A model generated the notes under the pieces. It worked only from the letters and a program-made list of their open reading frames with translations, ran no database searches and was not told where the DNA came from. Below are positions 35,287 to 44,547 of a stretch of DNA of 64,000 nt, one piece after another (within the stretch, counting starts at the first letter, position 1; each line of letters opens with the position of its first letter). Source of the stretch: Streptomyces antarcticus (GTDB taxonomy: Bacteria > Actinomycetota > Actinomycetes > Streptomycetales > Streptomycetaceae); NCBI RefSeq assembly GCF_026627255.1, contig NZ_JAPNLM010000005.1, positions 1 through 64,000 of the forward strand. Direction: 5' to 3'. Made by a program: the position numbers and the translations under genes.

Positions 35287-36591
35287 TCAGACGGGTACGG
35301 CCTCGGCCCGCGCCTCAGGCACGGCTGGTGCGAGGCGACCGGTCCGGTGCAGGCCGTAGACGGCGGCGGTGCACGCGAGGCCGAGGACGAAGAGCGCCAG
35401 CCACGGGAGCGCGGACATGCCGGCGTTCCGGGCCGCGTCCAGTGCCGCGCCGGTGAGCAGGTTGCCGAGCGCGATGCCCACACCGCAGATCGTGTTGTAC
35501 AGCCCGTAATGCGTGGCCACGAGGCGGTCGCCGGAGAGCCGGACGATCGTGTCCATCTCGAACGGGTAGGCGATCATCGTGCCGAAGGCCAGCAGCAAGG
35601 CGGACACCGCCGGGGGCGCTGCTGCCAGCAGCCACAGGCCTACTCCGTCGTCCGGGACAGGCACTGCTGTGGCAGCCAGCAGGGGCAGGAATGCCACTCC
35701 CATCGCCAGCAAGCCCCAGGCGAGCGCGTGGCCCGGCTCCATGCGGGCTTTGCACCAGGCGGTGACCTTCGTCTGGAAGAGGACCGTGCTCAGCCCCGAT
35801 ACGGCGAACAGCACCGCCACCGCAGCCGTGCCGAACTGTCCTTCACCACCCAGGCGTCGGACTTCCAGTGGGAGCGCCAGATACACCTGGAAGGTCATGA
35901 CGTACGAGCCGATCATGGCCACGGAGAACAGAAGGAACGGGCGGTTGGCCAGGATGCCGCGCCACTGGGTGAGCACGCTCTCGCGCCGGCCATCCTTCTG
36001 GTCCTGCGCGTCGTTGCCTCGGCGGGCGGGCAGGGCGCGGATCTGCACGATGCTCAGCACGGCGAAAATTCCGGCAGCTGTCATGCAGGTGACGCGGAAG
36101 TCGACGCCTGTCAGCACCATGCCCACCAGCGGGCCCAGCAGGATGCCGGCCTGGTAGAACACGTTGAACAGCGCGAACGCCTCGACTCGGCGCTCGCCCG
36201 CGTCCGCGGCCAGATACGCGCGGCTGGCGGGGTTGAACAGGGCTCCGGCCAGCCCCGTCGCAGCGGAGGCGGCGATCAATGCGGGTACGGAGTCAACGAG
36301 CCCAAGGGTCGCGAAACCGGCAACGCGGAGCACCATCCCCGCGATGATCAGCGGCTTGTAGCCGAGGCGGTCGGCCAATGTTCCGCCGATCAGGAACATG
36401 CCCTGCTGGCTGAAGTTGCGTACGCCGAGGATCAGCCCGACGAGCCAGCCCGCGAGCCCGAGGGGGCCGGCCAGGTGCGTGGCCAGGTAGGGCATGAGCA
36501 TGTAGAAGCCGAGGTTGATGGTGAACTGATTCACCATCAACAGCTGGACGCTGCGCTCGTAGGTTCGGAACTGTGTGATCGTGCCCTTCAT
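35287..36591 (-). CDS. MFS transporter of the cysK2 neighbourhood
   Basis: A 434-residue, 12-helix major facilitator transporter. 'GGTLADRLGYKPLI' is the loop 2-3 MFS motif (about residues 69-82). The ATG overlaps the stop of the cysteine-synthase gene by one base. In Mycobacterium tuberculosis a cysK2 gene and an MFS gene are adjacent in the copper-responsive RicR regulon, so this pair likely forms a conserved thiol-metabolite export unit. The substrate is unknown. Confidence 0.88.
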   Translation of the reverse strand: MKGTITQFRTYERSVQLLMVNQFTINLGFYMLMPYLATHLAGPLGLAGWLVGLILGVRNFSQQGMFLIGGTLADRLGYKPLIIAGMVLRVAGFATLGLVDSVPALIAASAATGLAGALFNPASRAYLAADAGERRVEAFALFNVFYQAGILLGPLVGMVLTGVDFRVTCMTAAGIFAVLSIVQIRALPARRGNDAQDQKDGRRESVLTQWRGILANRPFLLFSVAMIGSYVMTFQVYLALPLEVRRLGGEGQFGTAAVAVLFAVSGLSTVLFQTKVTAWCKARMEPGHALAWGLLAMGVAFLPLLAATAVPVPDDGVGLWLLAAAPPAVSALLLAFGTMIAYPFEMDTIVRLSGDRLVATHYGLYNTICGVGIALGNLLTGAALDAARNAGMSALPWLALFVLGLACTAAVYGLHRTGRLAPAVPEARAEAVPV

Positions 36592-37748
36592 CAGGCCGTG
36601 TCCTCCGAGTCGGCCTCGATGAACGGCTCGGCCTCGTCGGCAGGTGCCTCAACCTCGGTGTCCCGCGTCTCGTCGGTGAGGGTGAGCGGGTCGACCACGG
36701 TGGTGCAACGAGTCCAGCGGGTGACCTCCTTCTCGTCCAGGCGCCCGATCACTTCGGGTTCGAGGGCCGGCGGTGCCTCGAGCAGGCCGTGGGCCGCGCA
36801 GTAGTCGTCGTCGTAGACGGTGCTGAGATAGCGCTGCGGGCCGTCGGGGAAGATCGCCGCAATTCGGGTGTCCTTCGGCAGTGCGCGGGACAGCCAGCCC
36901 GCGACCAGGGCGACAGCGCCCACGCTCCATCCGCCGGTGGCGTAGTGGGAGGAGGCGAGTTGGCGGCAGGTCCACACCGCCTCGGCCGGAGAGACCCAGT
37001 GCACTTCGGAGAAGTTCTCGTAGGCGACGTTGCGGGGATAGATGCTCGAGCCGAGGCCACGCATCAGCCGGGTCCGGGCGGGCTGGCCGAAGATGGTGGA
37101 ACCGATGGTGTCCACGCCCACCAGCGTCAGGTCGGGGTACAGCTGCCGCAGTACGCGGGAGACGCCCGCGGAGTGCCCACCCGTGCCCACGCTGCACACC
37201 AGGACATCGATGTGCCCCAGCTCGGTGGCCAGTTCGAGAGCGAGCGGTGTGTATGCGGTGGTGTTGTCGGGGTTGTTGTACTGGTCCGGGCACCACGAGT
37301 CCGGGTGCTGTTGCATGAGTTGGGCTACGCGGTCACGGCGGGCCTGCTGCCAACCGCCGGTGGGGTGCGGCTCGGAGACGACGTTGACTTGTGCTCCGTA
37401 GGCGGACAGCAGCCGGGTCATGGATGCCTCCAGGCCCGGGTCGGTGACCAGGGTGACCGGGTGTCCGTAGACCATGCCGGCCAAGGCCAGGCCCAGGCCG
37501 AGGGTGCCGCTGGTGGACTCGATGATCCGGGCACCCGGCTTGAGGTCGCCGCGGGCGCGGGCCCGTTCGACCATGTGCAGGCCGGGGCGGTCCTTGATGC
37601 CGCCGGGGTTGAAGCCCTCCAGCTTGGCCCAGAAGCCGCGCCCCGACGGGGCGACAGGCTCTGTGATCCGAAGCAGCGGGGTGTTACCCACGAGCCCGGA
37701 CAGGGCGGAGTGGGTGGGGGGTGTCGCGTCCGTGGTCGAGGAATGCAT
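36591..37748 (-). CDS. PLP-dependent cysteine synthase family protein (CysK2-like)
   Basis: A 385-residue fold-type II PLP enzyme. Lys52 in 'NPGGIKDRP' binds PLP, 'ESTSGTLG' (77-84) binds the substrate carboxylate and '[10 protein letters not shown]' holds the phosphate. The C-terminal extension of about 60 residues is unlike housekeeping CysK. M. tuberculosis CysK2 makes S-sulfocysteine from O-phosphoserine and thiosulfate; the same reaction would suit this sulfur- and metal-stress context. It is the first gene of the three-gene unit. Confidence 0.85.
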   Translation of the reverse strand: MHSSTTDATPPTHSALSGLVGNTPLLRITEPVAPSGRGFWAKLEGFNPGGIKDRPGLHMVERARARGDLKPGARIIESTSGTLGLGLALAGMVYGHPVTLVTDPGLEASMTRLLSAYGAQVNVVSEPHPTGGWQQARRDRVAQLMQQHPDSWCPDQYNNPDNTTAYTPLALELATELGHIDVLVCSVGTGGHSAGVSRVLRQLYPDLTLVGVDTIGSTIFGQPARTRLMRGLGSSIYPRNVAYENFSEVHWVSPAEAVWTCRQLASSHYATGGWSVGAVALVAGWLSRALPKDTRIAAIFPDGPQRYLSTVYDDDYCAAHGLLEAPPALEPEVIGRLDEKEVTRWTRCTTVVDPLTLTDETRDTEVEAPADEAEPFIEADSEDTA

Positions 37749-37878
37749 TGTTTCGCTCTCATTCGGTGATGCGCGTCAAGTACTCGCTCGGGTCGCATGC
37801 CGCTGGCGCAGGGCAGGGGGTATCCCGGCCCTGAGATCGGCATGCGGCAGCCGGTCGTACGGCTGCATAGCGAGTGGT

Positions 37879-38307
37879 CTAGATGCGCCACCGACAGATG
37901 CATGTCAGCGTGGAGCGGCCGCTCTGGGCTATCGGCGTTCTGCTGGTGCCGGGCGGCGCGGCCGGAGGCTCGGCCATCGCCGCCTCACCGGCGATGGCGA
38001 GGGAGAGCACTGCTGCCGCGTCTGCCGCAGACTGGGATCCGCTCTGAGGCTGGGGAGCTAGTCCGGGAGAGACGCAAGCAGAACTGTGACCGTGCTCCTG
38101 GTGCCCGCCCACCGGCACGTCGACCGGATGCTGGTGCGTGAGTTCACTTGCTGATGCCGTCGCGGCGACGTGCCCGTGGTCGTCACTGGCGAGGTAGGAA
38201 GAGCAGTGGACCGCTGCCAGCAGCAGGGCGCTGAGGATGCCTGCGAGGAGACGGCCCGGCCAGGGCGCGGGCCGGCGGCTGGGTCGTACGAGCGGGTGAC
38301 GTGGCAC
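37879..38307 (-). CDS. Small His-rich exported/membrane protein, DUF6153-like
   Basis: A protein of about 142 residues with one hydrophobic segment ('LLAGILSALLLAAVHCSSYL') and a His-rich outer region ('DDHGHVAA', 'LTHQHPVDVPVGGHQEHGHS'). Gene plan and neighbourhood match the three DUF6153-like genes, with weaker motif conservation. GTG 38307 has GGAGG four bases upstream; GTG/ATG 38361 is an alternative. Likely metal-related. Confidence 0.6.
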   Translation of the reverse strand: MPRHPLVRPSRRPAPWPGRLLAGILSALLLAAVHCSSYLASDDHGHVAATASASELTHQHPVDVPVGGHQEHGHSSACVSPGLAPQPQSGSQSAADAAAVLSLAIAGEAAMAEPPAAPPGTSRTPIAQSGRSTLTCICRWRI

Positions 38308-38514
38308 TTTTCCTCCGCGCGGCAGTCGCTTCTGCGGCCATGGGGGCAGAGGAAGCGGCACGAGGTCGACGGTATGGACAGCGATGGTTGGGGCCCGTCC
38401 GTCGCCCGCTGTGAGGGCAAGGCGTCAGGGCGCCGAAATCTGCACAGGCCCGAACATAGCGCTGGTGAGGCGCGAATATGGTGATACGGGCATCGCCAGT
38501 CGTTGCCGAGTTGT

Positions 38515-38925
38515 CTACACCTGGAGCACGGGCGTTGTTCTGGAATGTGCCAGCGAAGAGCCGACCGGCCCTGACTCGCCGCTCGCGGGCAGGCTGGGCG
38601 GGGTGCCGAAGGTACACCTGGCTCCGGTCAGCGGAGACAAGCGAGGTGCGTCAACAGTGGCTCCCTGTCGCGGCAGCCTGGGTGTGCACTCATGTGCGGA
38701 GTGGTCAACTCCCGCGTGGTCCACCCGGGCGGCTGCACTGCCGCCTGAGGGAGTTGAGGAGGAGATGGATGCGCTGGGGCCTCCGTGGCCCCCGGCCCCG
38801 CCCTCCATGTGCACGCCGTGCGTGTAAAACAGGCCCAGCAGCAGCGCGGCCAGCCCAAGCAGGCGCAGCAGACCCATTGACGAGCGGGTCGGCGGCACGC
38901 GATAGGGCGACCGGGCTGTAACCAT
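38515..38925 (-). CDS. DUF6153-like small exported/membrane protein
   Basis: A 136-residue protein, the same length as its relatives at 14109 and 32769. Its hydrophobic segment is 'LLGLAALLLGLFYTHG', followed by a Gly/His-rich part ('MEGGAGGHGG', 'VDHAGVDHSAHEC'). The promoter TAAGAT (38932-38937), CACGGC, ATG predicts a leaderless transcript and repeats the arrangement at 14519. A perfect BlaI-like dyad lies 94-125 bases upstream. Confidence 0.75.
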   Translation of the reverse strand: MVTARSPYRVPPTRSSMGLLRLLGLAALLLGLFYTHGVHMEGGAGGHGGPSASISSSTPSGGSAAARVDHAGVDHSAHECTPRLPRQGATVDAPRLSPLTGARCTFGTPPSLPASGESGPVGSSLAHSRTTPVLQV

Positions 38926-39018
38926 GCCGTGATCTTAGCGGCTCTCTCGCGCAATAGTTGACGTGATTTTGGACAATGCGTGAACGGTTCGTGTGTAGCT
39001 TGGCCTGATTTGATTTTA

Positions 39019-39050
39019 TCTACTATTCAACTAAGAAGTTGAATAGTAGA
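39019..39050. promoter_or_regulatory. Perfect BlaI-type palindrome (13-6-13)
   Basis: TCTACTATTCAAC and its exact inverted repeat GTTGAATAGTAGA flank TAAGAA. It is the most symmetrical of the seven TAGTAGA sites. It lies upstream of the DUF6153-like gene at 38515 and just beyond the end of the gene at 39106. Confidence 0.75.
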
Positions 39051-39065
39051 CGTAGTGCGCAGCCG

Positions 39066-39100
39066 CCCCTCCCCTCCCCTCCCCTCCCCTCCCCTCCCCT
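39066..39100. repeat. (CCCCT)7 tandem repeat
   Basis: Seven exact CCCCT units followed by CCCC lie immediately after the stop of the 39106 gene. The minus strand is a run of AGGGG units that could form a G-quadruplex at the end of the transcript. Confidence 0.9.
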
Positions 39101-39105
39101 CCCCA

Positions 39106-39960
39106 TCAGCAGTGCTTCGCCCCGAACGGGGAAGGCACATGTGGCTGCGTGGATTTCACTGCCTCTTCGAGACAGTGCTCAGTCTTCGGGTCCGGATGAG
39201 CGTGATCGGCGACTTGCCGGGTCGCGAGTACGAGGACGGCCACCCGATGGTCGGACTGCACCAGCGTCACACGCAATGGGGCGCCCGGGCCGGTCGAGAG
39301 GACGTACTCGTACAGCAGGAGTGCGGCGGGGCTGGAGAGCGTGCCTCCGGTGACCCGGGTCTGGTGCCAGCCGCACTTACGCAGGGCCTCGGCGAGCTGC
39401 CCGGCGACATGCCGGGCGGCGCCGTTGTCGGCGAATGCGACGATGCGGTGTTGCGCGCTCGCATCGCTGGTTCCCCGGTATGTGCGCGTGATCTCTGCTT
39501 CTGCGCCGGTACCGTCGAACCAGGGAAGAGTGCAGGCGTGTGTACCTCCAGTGGGCAGGGGAGCAGCGGTTCCCCCGCCTGCGTCGATGGCGTGCCAGTG
39601 GTACGTGCTGTTCCAAGGCAAGGCGGCCGGCGACAGCAGATCAGTACGGGGGAGTCCACGTCCGGCGGCGGGGGACGGAAGGATCGCTGCGGCCGACACG
39701 AGTTCGGGGCTGGTCTGTCCGGCTTGTTCGGTACGCGCGTCACTCACCAACCGTGGAAGTCCCCACAAGCCGGCGGAGAACAGGGCTGCCCCGGCGAGTG
39801 TGGCTGCCCCGGCTCGGCGGCGTGTCCGATGGCGCCGTACTCGGTCTTGCACATCGTCCACCCCTGTACTGAGTGCGATGAGGGGCTCGACGCCATCGAC
39901 GAATCCCCGCAACTGGGCGCCCAGTTCGTCCTGCTGGAGCGGGCGAAAGCCGTCACTCAT
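39106..39960 (-). CDS. Single-pass membrane protein, putative anti-sigma partner
   Basis: A 284-residue protein with a cytosolic N-terminus of about 60 residues, one membrane helix ('AGAATLAGAALFSAGLWGLP') and an extracytoplasmic domain with three or four cysteines. It is co-transcribed with, and overlaps by eight bases, the ECF sigma gene, the usual position of an anti-sigma factor. No zinc HxxxCxxC motif is seen, so the anti-sigma role is inferred from context only. The gene ends at the (CCCCT)7 tract. Confidence 0.75.
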   Translation of the reverse strand: MSDGFRPLQQDELGAQLRGFVDGVEPLIALSTGVDDVQDRVRRHRTRRRAGAATLAGAALFSAGLWGLPRLVSDARTEQAGQTSPELVSAAAILPSPAAGRGLPRTDLLSPAALPWNSTYHWHAIDAGGGTAAPLPTGGTHACTLPWFDGTGAEAEITRTYRGTSDASAQHRIVAFADNGAARHVAGQLAEALRKCGWHQTRVTGGTLSSPAALLLYEYVLSTGPGAPLRVTLVQSDHRVAVLVLATRQVADHAHPDPKTEHCLEEAVKSTQPHVPSPFGAKHC

Positions 39961-40528
39961 GCGGGTAGGCCTCCTGCCGTGGCTTGTACGACGCGATCGC
40001 CGGTGGGCCACTGCGGAGCGGCTCGGTCGTATATGTGGTCTCGGCGAGATGGGTGTTGAGGATGCGGCGGGCCCGCATGAGTCGCGAGCGTACCGCCGTG
40101 CTCGTCGACCCGGTCTGCCGGGCGACCTCCTCCACCGGGAGATCCAGCAAGTGGTGCAGCACGATGGCACGACGCTGCTCCGGACCGAGCCGCCGCAGCG
40201 CCGCGACGAGTGCGACGTGGTCGGGGGCGAGCCCGGGGAGGTCGGGTGGCGGCCCGTGCCGGAAGTGAGCGCGGAGCCGGTTGCGGGTCCTGCGCCAAGA
40301 ACTGACCGCGAGCCGCAGGGCGACCGTACGTACCCATGGTGTGGGATCGCCGTGCGCCGCCAGGTGTTCCCACCGCGGCCATGCCCGGGCGTACGCCTCC
40401 TGGACCGCATCCTCCGCCTCGCCGACGTCGCCGGTCACCGCGTATACGACAGCCACCAGCCGCTGGGCGCTCGCGGCGTAGAAGCGCTCGAAGTCCCTTT
40501 GCCTGTTCTGCTCGGGCTGTTCGTTCAT
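39953..40528 (-). CDS. ECF RNA polymerase sigma factor (SigE-like group)
   Basis: A 191-residue sigma-70 of the extracytoplasmic-function type. Region 2 has 'YAVTGDVGEAEDAVQEAYAR' (about residues 29-48) and region 4 has 'RRAIVLHHLLDLPVEEVARQ' with the recognition helix 'STSTAVRSRLMRAR'. It overlaps the murJ stop by four bases upstream and the putative anti-sigma gene downstream. It may drive envelope genes nearby; its promoter targets are not evident. Confidence 0.92.
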   Translation of the reverse strand: MNEQPEQNRQRDFERFYAASAQRLVAVVYAVTGDVGEAEDAVQEAYARAWPRWEHLAAHGDPTPWVRTVALRLAVSSWRRTRNRLRAHFRHGPPPDLPGLAPDHVALVAALRRLGPEQRRAIVLHHLLDLPVEEVARQTGSTSTAVRSRLMRARRILNTHLAETTYTTEPLRSGPPAIASYKPRQEAYPHE

Positions 40529-42228
40529 GGGCCAGGGCTCCGCGGCTCGTCGCGGTGCCGGCCGTGCGGGCGGAAGCGCCGTGTCAGAGGGGCGACCAAT
40601 TCATCGACCTCGGTGAGACGGAGGGGCCGGGCGAGCGCCAGAACGGACACGACGATCGTGCTCGTGCCCAGCAGCAGACCGGCGGCGTCGCCTGTGAGTC
40701 CCTGCCCCATCCGTTCCGTGAGCCACCGGCCTCCGGCGTAGGCCACGATCGCTCCGGGCAGGCACGCGACAGCGATGCGCACATGAGTGCCGAGCACGCC
40801 GTTGAAGGGGTGCCCCAACCGACGTCTCAATGCACGCACCGTGCAGTACAGGCCCGCCGTGCAGGCAGCCGCATAGGCACCCGCGATTCCGACGACGGCC
40901 CACCGTGGTGGCAGCAGGAGGTATGCGGCGGACGAGAGGGCCGCGTTGGTCCCGGCGATGACCAGCGTCAACAGGAACGGGGTCCGGGTGTCGCCCAGTG
41001 CGTAGAAGCCGCGAGAGAGCACGTACTGGGCGGAGAATGCCGCCAAGCCCGGAGCGAACGCCACCAGTACCCAGCCGATCGCCTGTGAATCGGCCTCGCT
41101 GACCTGTCCGTATTGATACGCCACGCCGGTCAGCTGGGGCGCGAGAGTCAGGAAGACCACGGCGGCGGGGACGATCGCGACCGCCGTCGTCCGCAGTCCT
41201 CGGGACAGGTCCGAGCTCACTCCGGCCGTGTCACCGTCGGCGGCGGCCCGGCTCATCCGCGGCAACAGGGCGGTGACCAGGGAGACCGTGATGATGCCCT
41301 GCGGCACCACCCACAACTGGTACGCGCTGCTGTAGGCGGTGTAGCCCACGCCTTCGACGACCCCGTCGGCAACGGCCCGCACTCCGGTGGTCGTGGTCAG
41401 TCGCGTCACCACCCAGTAGGCCAGCTGGTTCGCCAGGACGAGCAGCAGCGTCCACACGGCAGCTCGCAGCGGCCGGCCGAGGCCCGACCCACGCCAGTCG
41501 AATCTCGGGTGCCAGCGGAATCCGGCTGCGCGCAAGGAGGGCAGCAGGGCCATCGCCTGGACGGCGATGCCTGCGGTGCTGCCGACGCCGAGCAGGAGCA
41601 GATGGGCGTCACTCACGTCGCCCGCTGATCTTGCCTCGACCGCCACGGCCAGGTACAAGCCGAAGACGGCGATGACGACCACGTTGTTGAGCACCGGGGT
41701 CCACATCATCGCGCCGAACCGGTCGCGCGCGTTGAGCACCTGGCCGAGCACCGTGAACACGCCGTAGAAGAGGATCTGAGGCAGGCAGTAGCGGGCCAGG
41801 GTGATGGTCAGCTCTCGCTGCGCACCTGTGTAGTCCGTGTAGGCGGCGACGATCCAGGGCGCGGCGAGCACGGCCGCCGCGGTGATCGCGGTCAGTGCCC
41901 CGAGGCACAGGGTGATCAGCCTGTCGGTGTAGGCGACGCCGCCGTCCGCATGCTCCTTCGCGGCACGAACCAGCTCCGGCACGAACACCGAGTTCAGCGC
42001 CCCGCCGATCAGCAGGATGTAGACGATGTTCGGGACGGTGTTGGCGACGTTGTAGGCATCTCCGAGCAGCGCCGTTCCCAGCGCGGCGACGATGACCGCG
42101 CTGCGCACGAAGCCGGTGATCCGTGACGCGAGCGACCCGAGCATCATCACGGTGCCGCCGCGGAGCCGACCGGCCCGGGCCTGCGGTGGTGTCTTGTGTG
42201 CGGACTCCGTCCGCTCCGGCGTCGTCAC
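40525..42228 (-). CDS. murJ: MurJ/MviN lipid II flippase family protein
   Basis: A 567-residue, 14-helix transporter of the MOP superfamily. 'LGSLASRITGFVRSAVIVAA' and 'VANTVPNIVYILLIGGALNSVFVPE' (about residues 66-90) are the MurJ signatures. It flips peptidoglycan or related lipid-linked precursors. It is diverged from housekeeping MurJ in lacking long cytosolic domains, so it is a likely paralogue. It is the first gene of a murJ-sigma-anti-sigma unit, divergent from a FemX-like gene. Confidence 0.9.
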   Translation of the reverse strand: MTTPERTESAHKTPPQARAGRLRGGTVMMLGSLASRITGFVRSAVIVAALGTALLGDAYNVANTVPNIVYILLIGGALNSVFVPELVRAAKEHADGGVAYTDRLITLCLGALTAITAAAVLAAPWIVAAYTDYTGAQRELTITLARYCLPQILFYGVFTVLGQVLNARDRFGAMMWTPVLNNVVVIAVFGLYLAVAVEARSAGDVSDAHLLLLGVGSTAGIAVQAMALLPSLRAAGFRWHPRFDWRGSGLGRPLRAAVWTLLLVLANQLAYWVVTRLTTTTGVRAVADGVVEGVGYTAYSSAYQLWVVPQGIITVSLVTALLPRMSRAAADGDTAGVSSDLSRGLRTTAVAIVPAAVVFLTLAPQLTGVAYQYGQVSEADSQAIGWVLVAFAPGLAAFSAQYVLSRGFYALGDTRTPFLLTLVIAGTNAALSSAAYLLLPPRWAVVGIAGAYAAACTAGLYCTVRALRRRLGHPFNGVLGTHVRIAVACLPGAIVAYAGGRWLTERMGQGLTGDAAGLLLGTSTIVVSVLALARPLRLTEVDELVAPLTRRFRPHGRHRDEPRSPGP

Positions 42229-42371
42229 GCCCCGCCCCTCCGCACCCCATCAGGAAGCGGCCAGAAATTTCCTGCCACACAACAGGACGGCCAGGCGTGC
42301 AAGAGGTAGGCGGGCCCCTCCCGCCGCTCTCCCGCCGGAGGGGCATGAAACGGATTGAGGAGGCCTCCGAC

Positions 42372-43550
42372 ATGGCCGTGGCCGAGGCGCAGATGACTGA
42401 ACGCACCAGCGGTTTCGAGATAGTGCGCACGACCGCCGAGCAGCACCGTGGATACCTCAGTAACCTCAGTGGGCGCACATCGGTGGACCAGGTGAGCTTT
42501 CTGCAGCTGCCGTCCTGGGCGGCTGTCAAGGAAGGCTGGACGGCGGAGCGGCTCGGCTGGTTCGACGCTTCGGGCCGCCAGCACGGCGCCGCCCAGGTGC
42601 TGTACCGGCCGCTGCCGGGCACCCGTCGCTACTTTGCGTATCTGCCGGAGGGGCCTCAGCTGGACTGGGCCGATCCCAGGCTGACGGACATGCTCCAGCT
42701 GCTGCTGGACCATTTGCGCTCCGCGGGGGCGTTCGCCGTGCGCATGGGTCCGCCGCTGCCGTACCGGCGCTGGCATGCGTCGACGCTCAAAGCGGCCGTG
42801 GGACAGGGGCGCCGGGTCGATGACGTGGTGCCGGATCTCGTGGATCCGGTGGGTGCGGCAGTGGGCGACCGGCTCCGGACCGCCGGATGGCGACGCTGCG
42901 GAGAGGAGGGCGGTGCTGGCGACGCCCAACCCCGCTACCTCTTCGAGGTGCCACTGGCCGGCCGTAGCGCTGACGACCTGTGGTCCGGTCTGAACCAGGA
43001 GTGGCGCCGCAACATCAAGAAGGCGGCGAATGCCGGGGTCGAGACCTTCCTCGGCACGGGCGACGACGTGGCGACCTTCTACGAGCTGCTGCAGGTCACC
43101 GAGCGGCGCGACGGCTTCCGACTGGGACGGTCGCTGGACTACTTCCAGCGGCAGTACAGGGAGCTGAATGCGGAGGAACCGGGACGTATCAGGCTGTATC
43201 TCGCACGGCATGCGGATGAGGTGCTCGCCGCCCACACCATGATCGTGGCGGGACGGCGCGTCTGGTACCAGACGGGCGCTTCCGCCGACCACCGTCGTGA
43301 AGTGCGGCCGAGCAACGCCTTGCAGTGGCGGATGATCCGTGACGCGCACACGCTGGGCGCGTTGGTATACGACATGCGCGGTGTGCCCGCGACTTTGGAT
43401 CCGCAGGAGCGCGCCTTCGGGCTGATGCGCTGGAAACTCGGCACCGGAGGCGAGGTCGTCGAGACGCTCGGCGAGTGGGAGCTGGCGCTGCAGGGTGCTG
43501 TCAACAAGACGCTGCACCGAGTCATGCAGGCGTATCTCTCCCGTCGCTGA
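42372..43550 (+). CDS. FemABX-family peptidoglycan branching aminoacyltransferase
   Basis: A 392-residue protein with two GNAT-like domains; 'FLQLPSWAAVKEGWTAERLG', 'PRYLFEVPL', 'LWSGLNQEWRRNIKKAANAG' and 'VYDMRGVPATLDP' are FemX/VanK hallmarks. It would add amino acids from aminoacyl-tRNA to lipid II side chains. ATG 42372 has GGAGG eight bases upstream. It is divergent from murJ across 143 bases, so lipid II synthesis and flipping genes face each other. Confidence 0.88.
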   Translation: MAVAEAQMTERTSGFEIVRTTAEQHRGYLSNLSGRTSVDQVSFLQLPSWAAVKEGWTAERLGWFDASGRQHGAAQVLYRPLPGTRRYFAYLPEGPQLDWADPRLTDMLQLLLDHLRSAGAFAVRMGPPLPYRRWHASTLKAAVGQGRRVDDVVPDLVDPVGAAVGDRLRTAGWRRCGEEGGAGDAQPRYLFEVPLAGRSADDLWSGLNQEWRRNIKKAANAGVETFLGTGDDVATFYELLQVTERRDGFRLGRSLDYFQRQYRELNAEEPGRIRLYLARHADEVLAAHTMIVAGRRVWYQTGASADHRREVRPSNALQWRMIRDAHTLGALVYDMRGVPATLDPQERAFGLMRWKLGTGGEVVETLGEWELALQGAVNKTLHRVMQAYLSRR

Positions 43551-43602
43551 GGTCAGCCGAGGGGCATGCGGATCGGTCATGGGGCAACCTTAAGCCTTCT
43601 TG

Positions 43603-43627
43603 CTAAACCATTTAGTAGACTAGTAGA
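43603..43627. promoter_or_regulatory. Putative BlaI-type operator upstream of the cbtA-like gene
   Basis: CTAAACCATTTAG (dyad) runs into TAGTAGACTAGTAGA, two tandem half-sites, about 140-165 bases upstream of the proposed ATG at 43768. No other gene is seen in 43551-43767. Confidence 0.6.
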
Positions 43628-43767
43628 TGCTGTGGCAGGCATGCCCGGTCTCCCAAACGGGTGATTAAAGGATTAACCGACACGCAAGAGGCGAGAGCCC
43701 GTCGGTGTGGCAGCGTCATGCCGACGGACTGAAGGTCTGGTGGGCAGGCGGCAGAGACGTGCTCTGC

Positions 43768-44534
43768 ATGGGCTTGTCGCAGTCCGGCAGATCCGGCGGA
43801 AGTTCCTGGCCGGAGCGCGGCATGCTCGCCGTCCTGGCCGCCGGGCTGCTCGCGCTTGCCGTGGCCTACTTCCTCGGCGAGCCGCAGGTCGACGCGGGCA
43901 TCGCATACGAGGACGCCCACAGCACGGAACATGGAATCGAAGTGGTCAGCCGCACCATGCAGGCCACTACCGGCCTGGCCACGGGCATCCTCATCTACGG
44001 CGTCGCGCTGGGCGGGATCGCGGCCCTGATCTTCTGCTTCGCCCTCGGCCGGATCGGCCGCTTCAGCGCGCGAGCGACCGCTGTCCTGCTGTCGCTCGGC
44101 GCCCTGATCGCGGTCTACGTCGTGCCGTTCCTGAAGTACCCGGGCAATCCTCCTGCGTCAGCGACGCCGACACCATCGGGCAGCGCACCACCCTCTACTT
44201 CCTCATGATGGTGCTCAGTGCCCTGCTGGCCGTAGCCACGGTAATCCTCGGCAAGCGCCTCGCGCCGCGCCTGGGCAACTGGAGCGCCACGATCGCGGCC
44301 GGCTCCTGCTTCATCCTGGCCTACGCGTTCCTCCCGGCCGTCAACGAGATGCCGAAGGACTTCCCTGCCAATGTGGTGTGGGAGTTCCGTCTCGCGGCGC
44401 TCGCGATTCAGGCCACGCTGTGGGCCTCCTTCGGCCTCATCTTCGGCCACCTCGCCGAACGGGTACTGGAGCCCAGGGCAGCCGGGACAGGGCACCGGAG
44501 CGTGACCGCACCTTCGGCTCCGGCGTCTCTCTGA
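43768..44534 (+). pseudogene. CbtA-family cobalt transporter subunit, one-base frameshift
   Basis: The first frame encodes 'YFLGEPQVDAGIAYEDAHS' and several helices up to 'VPFLKYPGNPP'; the CbtA sequence then continues one frame away as 'DADTIGQRTTLYFLMMVLSA' through to a stop at 44532-44534. One missing base near 44155-44165 would rejoin the frames. The protein would be a five- or six-helix permease-like CbtA. It could be a real mutation or a sequencing error. A BlaI-like site precedes it and a terminator follows. Confidence 0.75.
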
Positions 44535-44547
44535 ACAGCATGCGATA

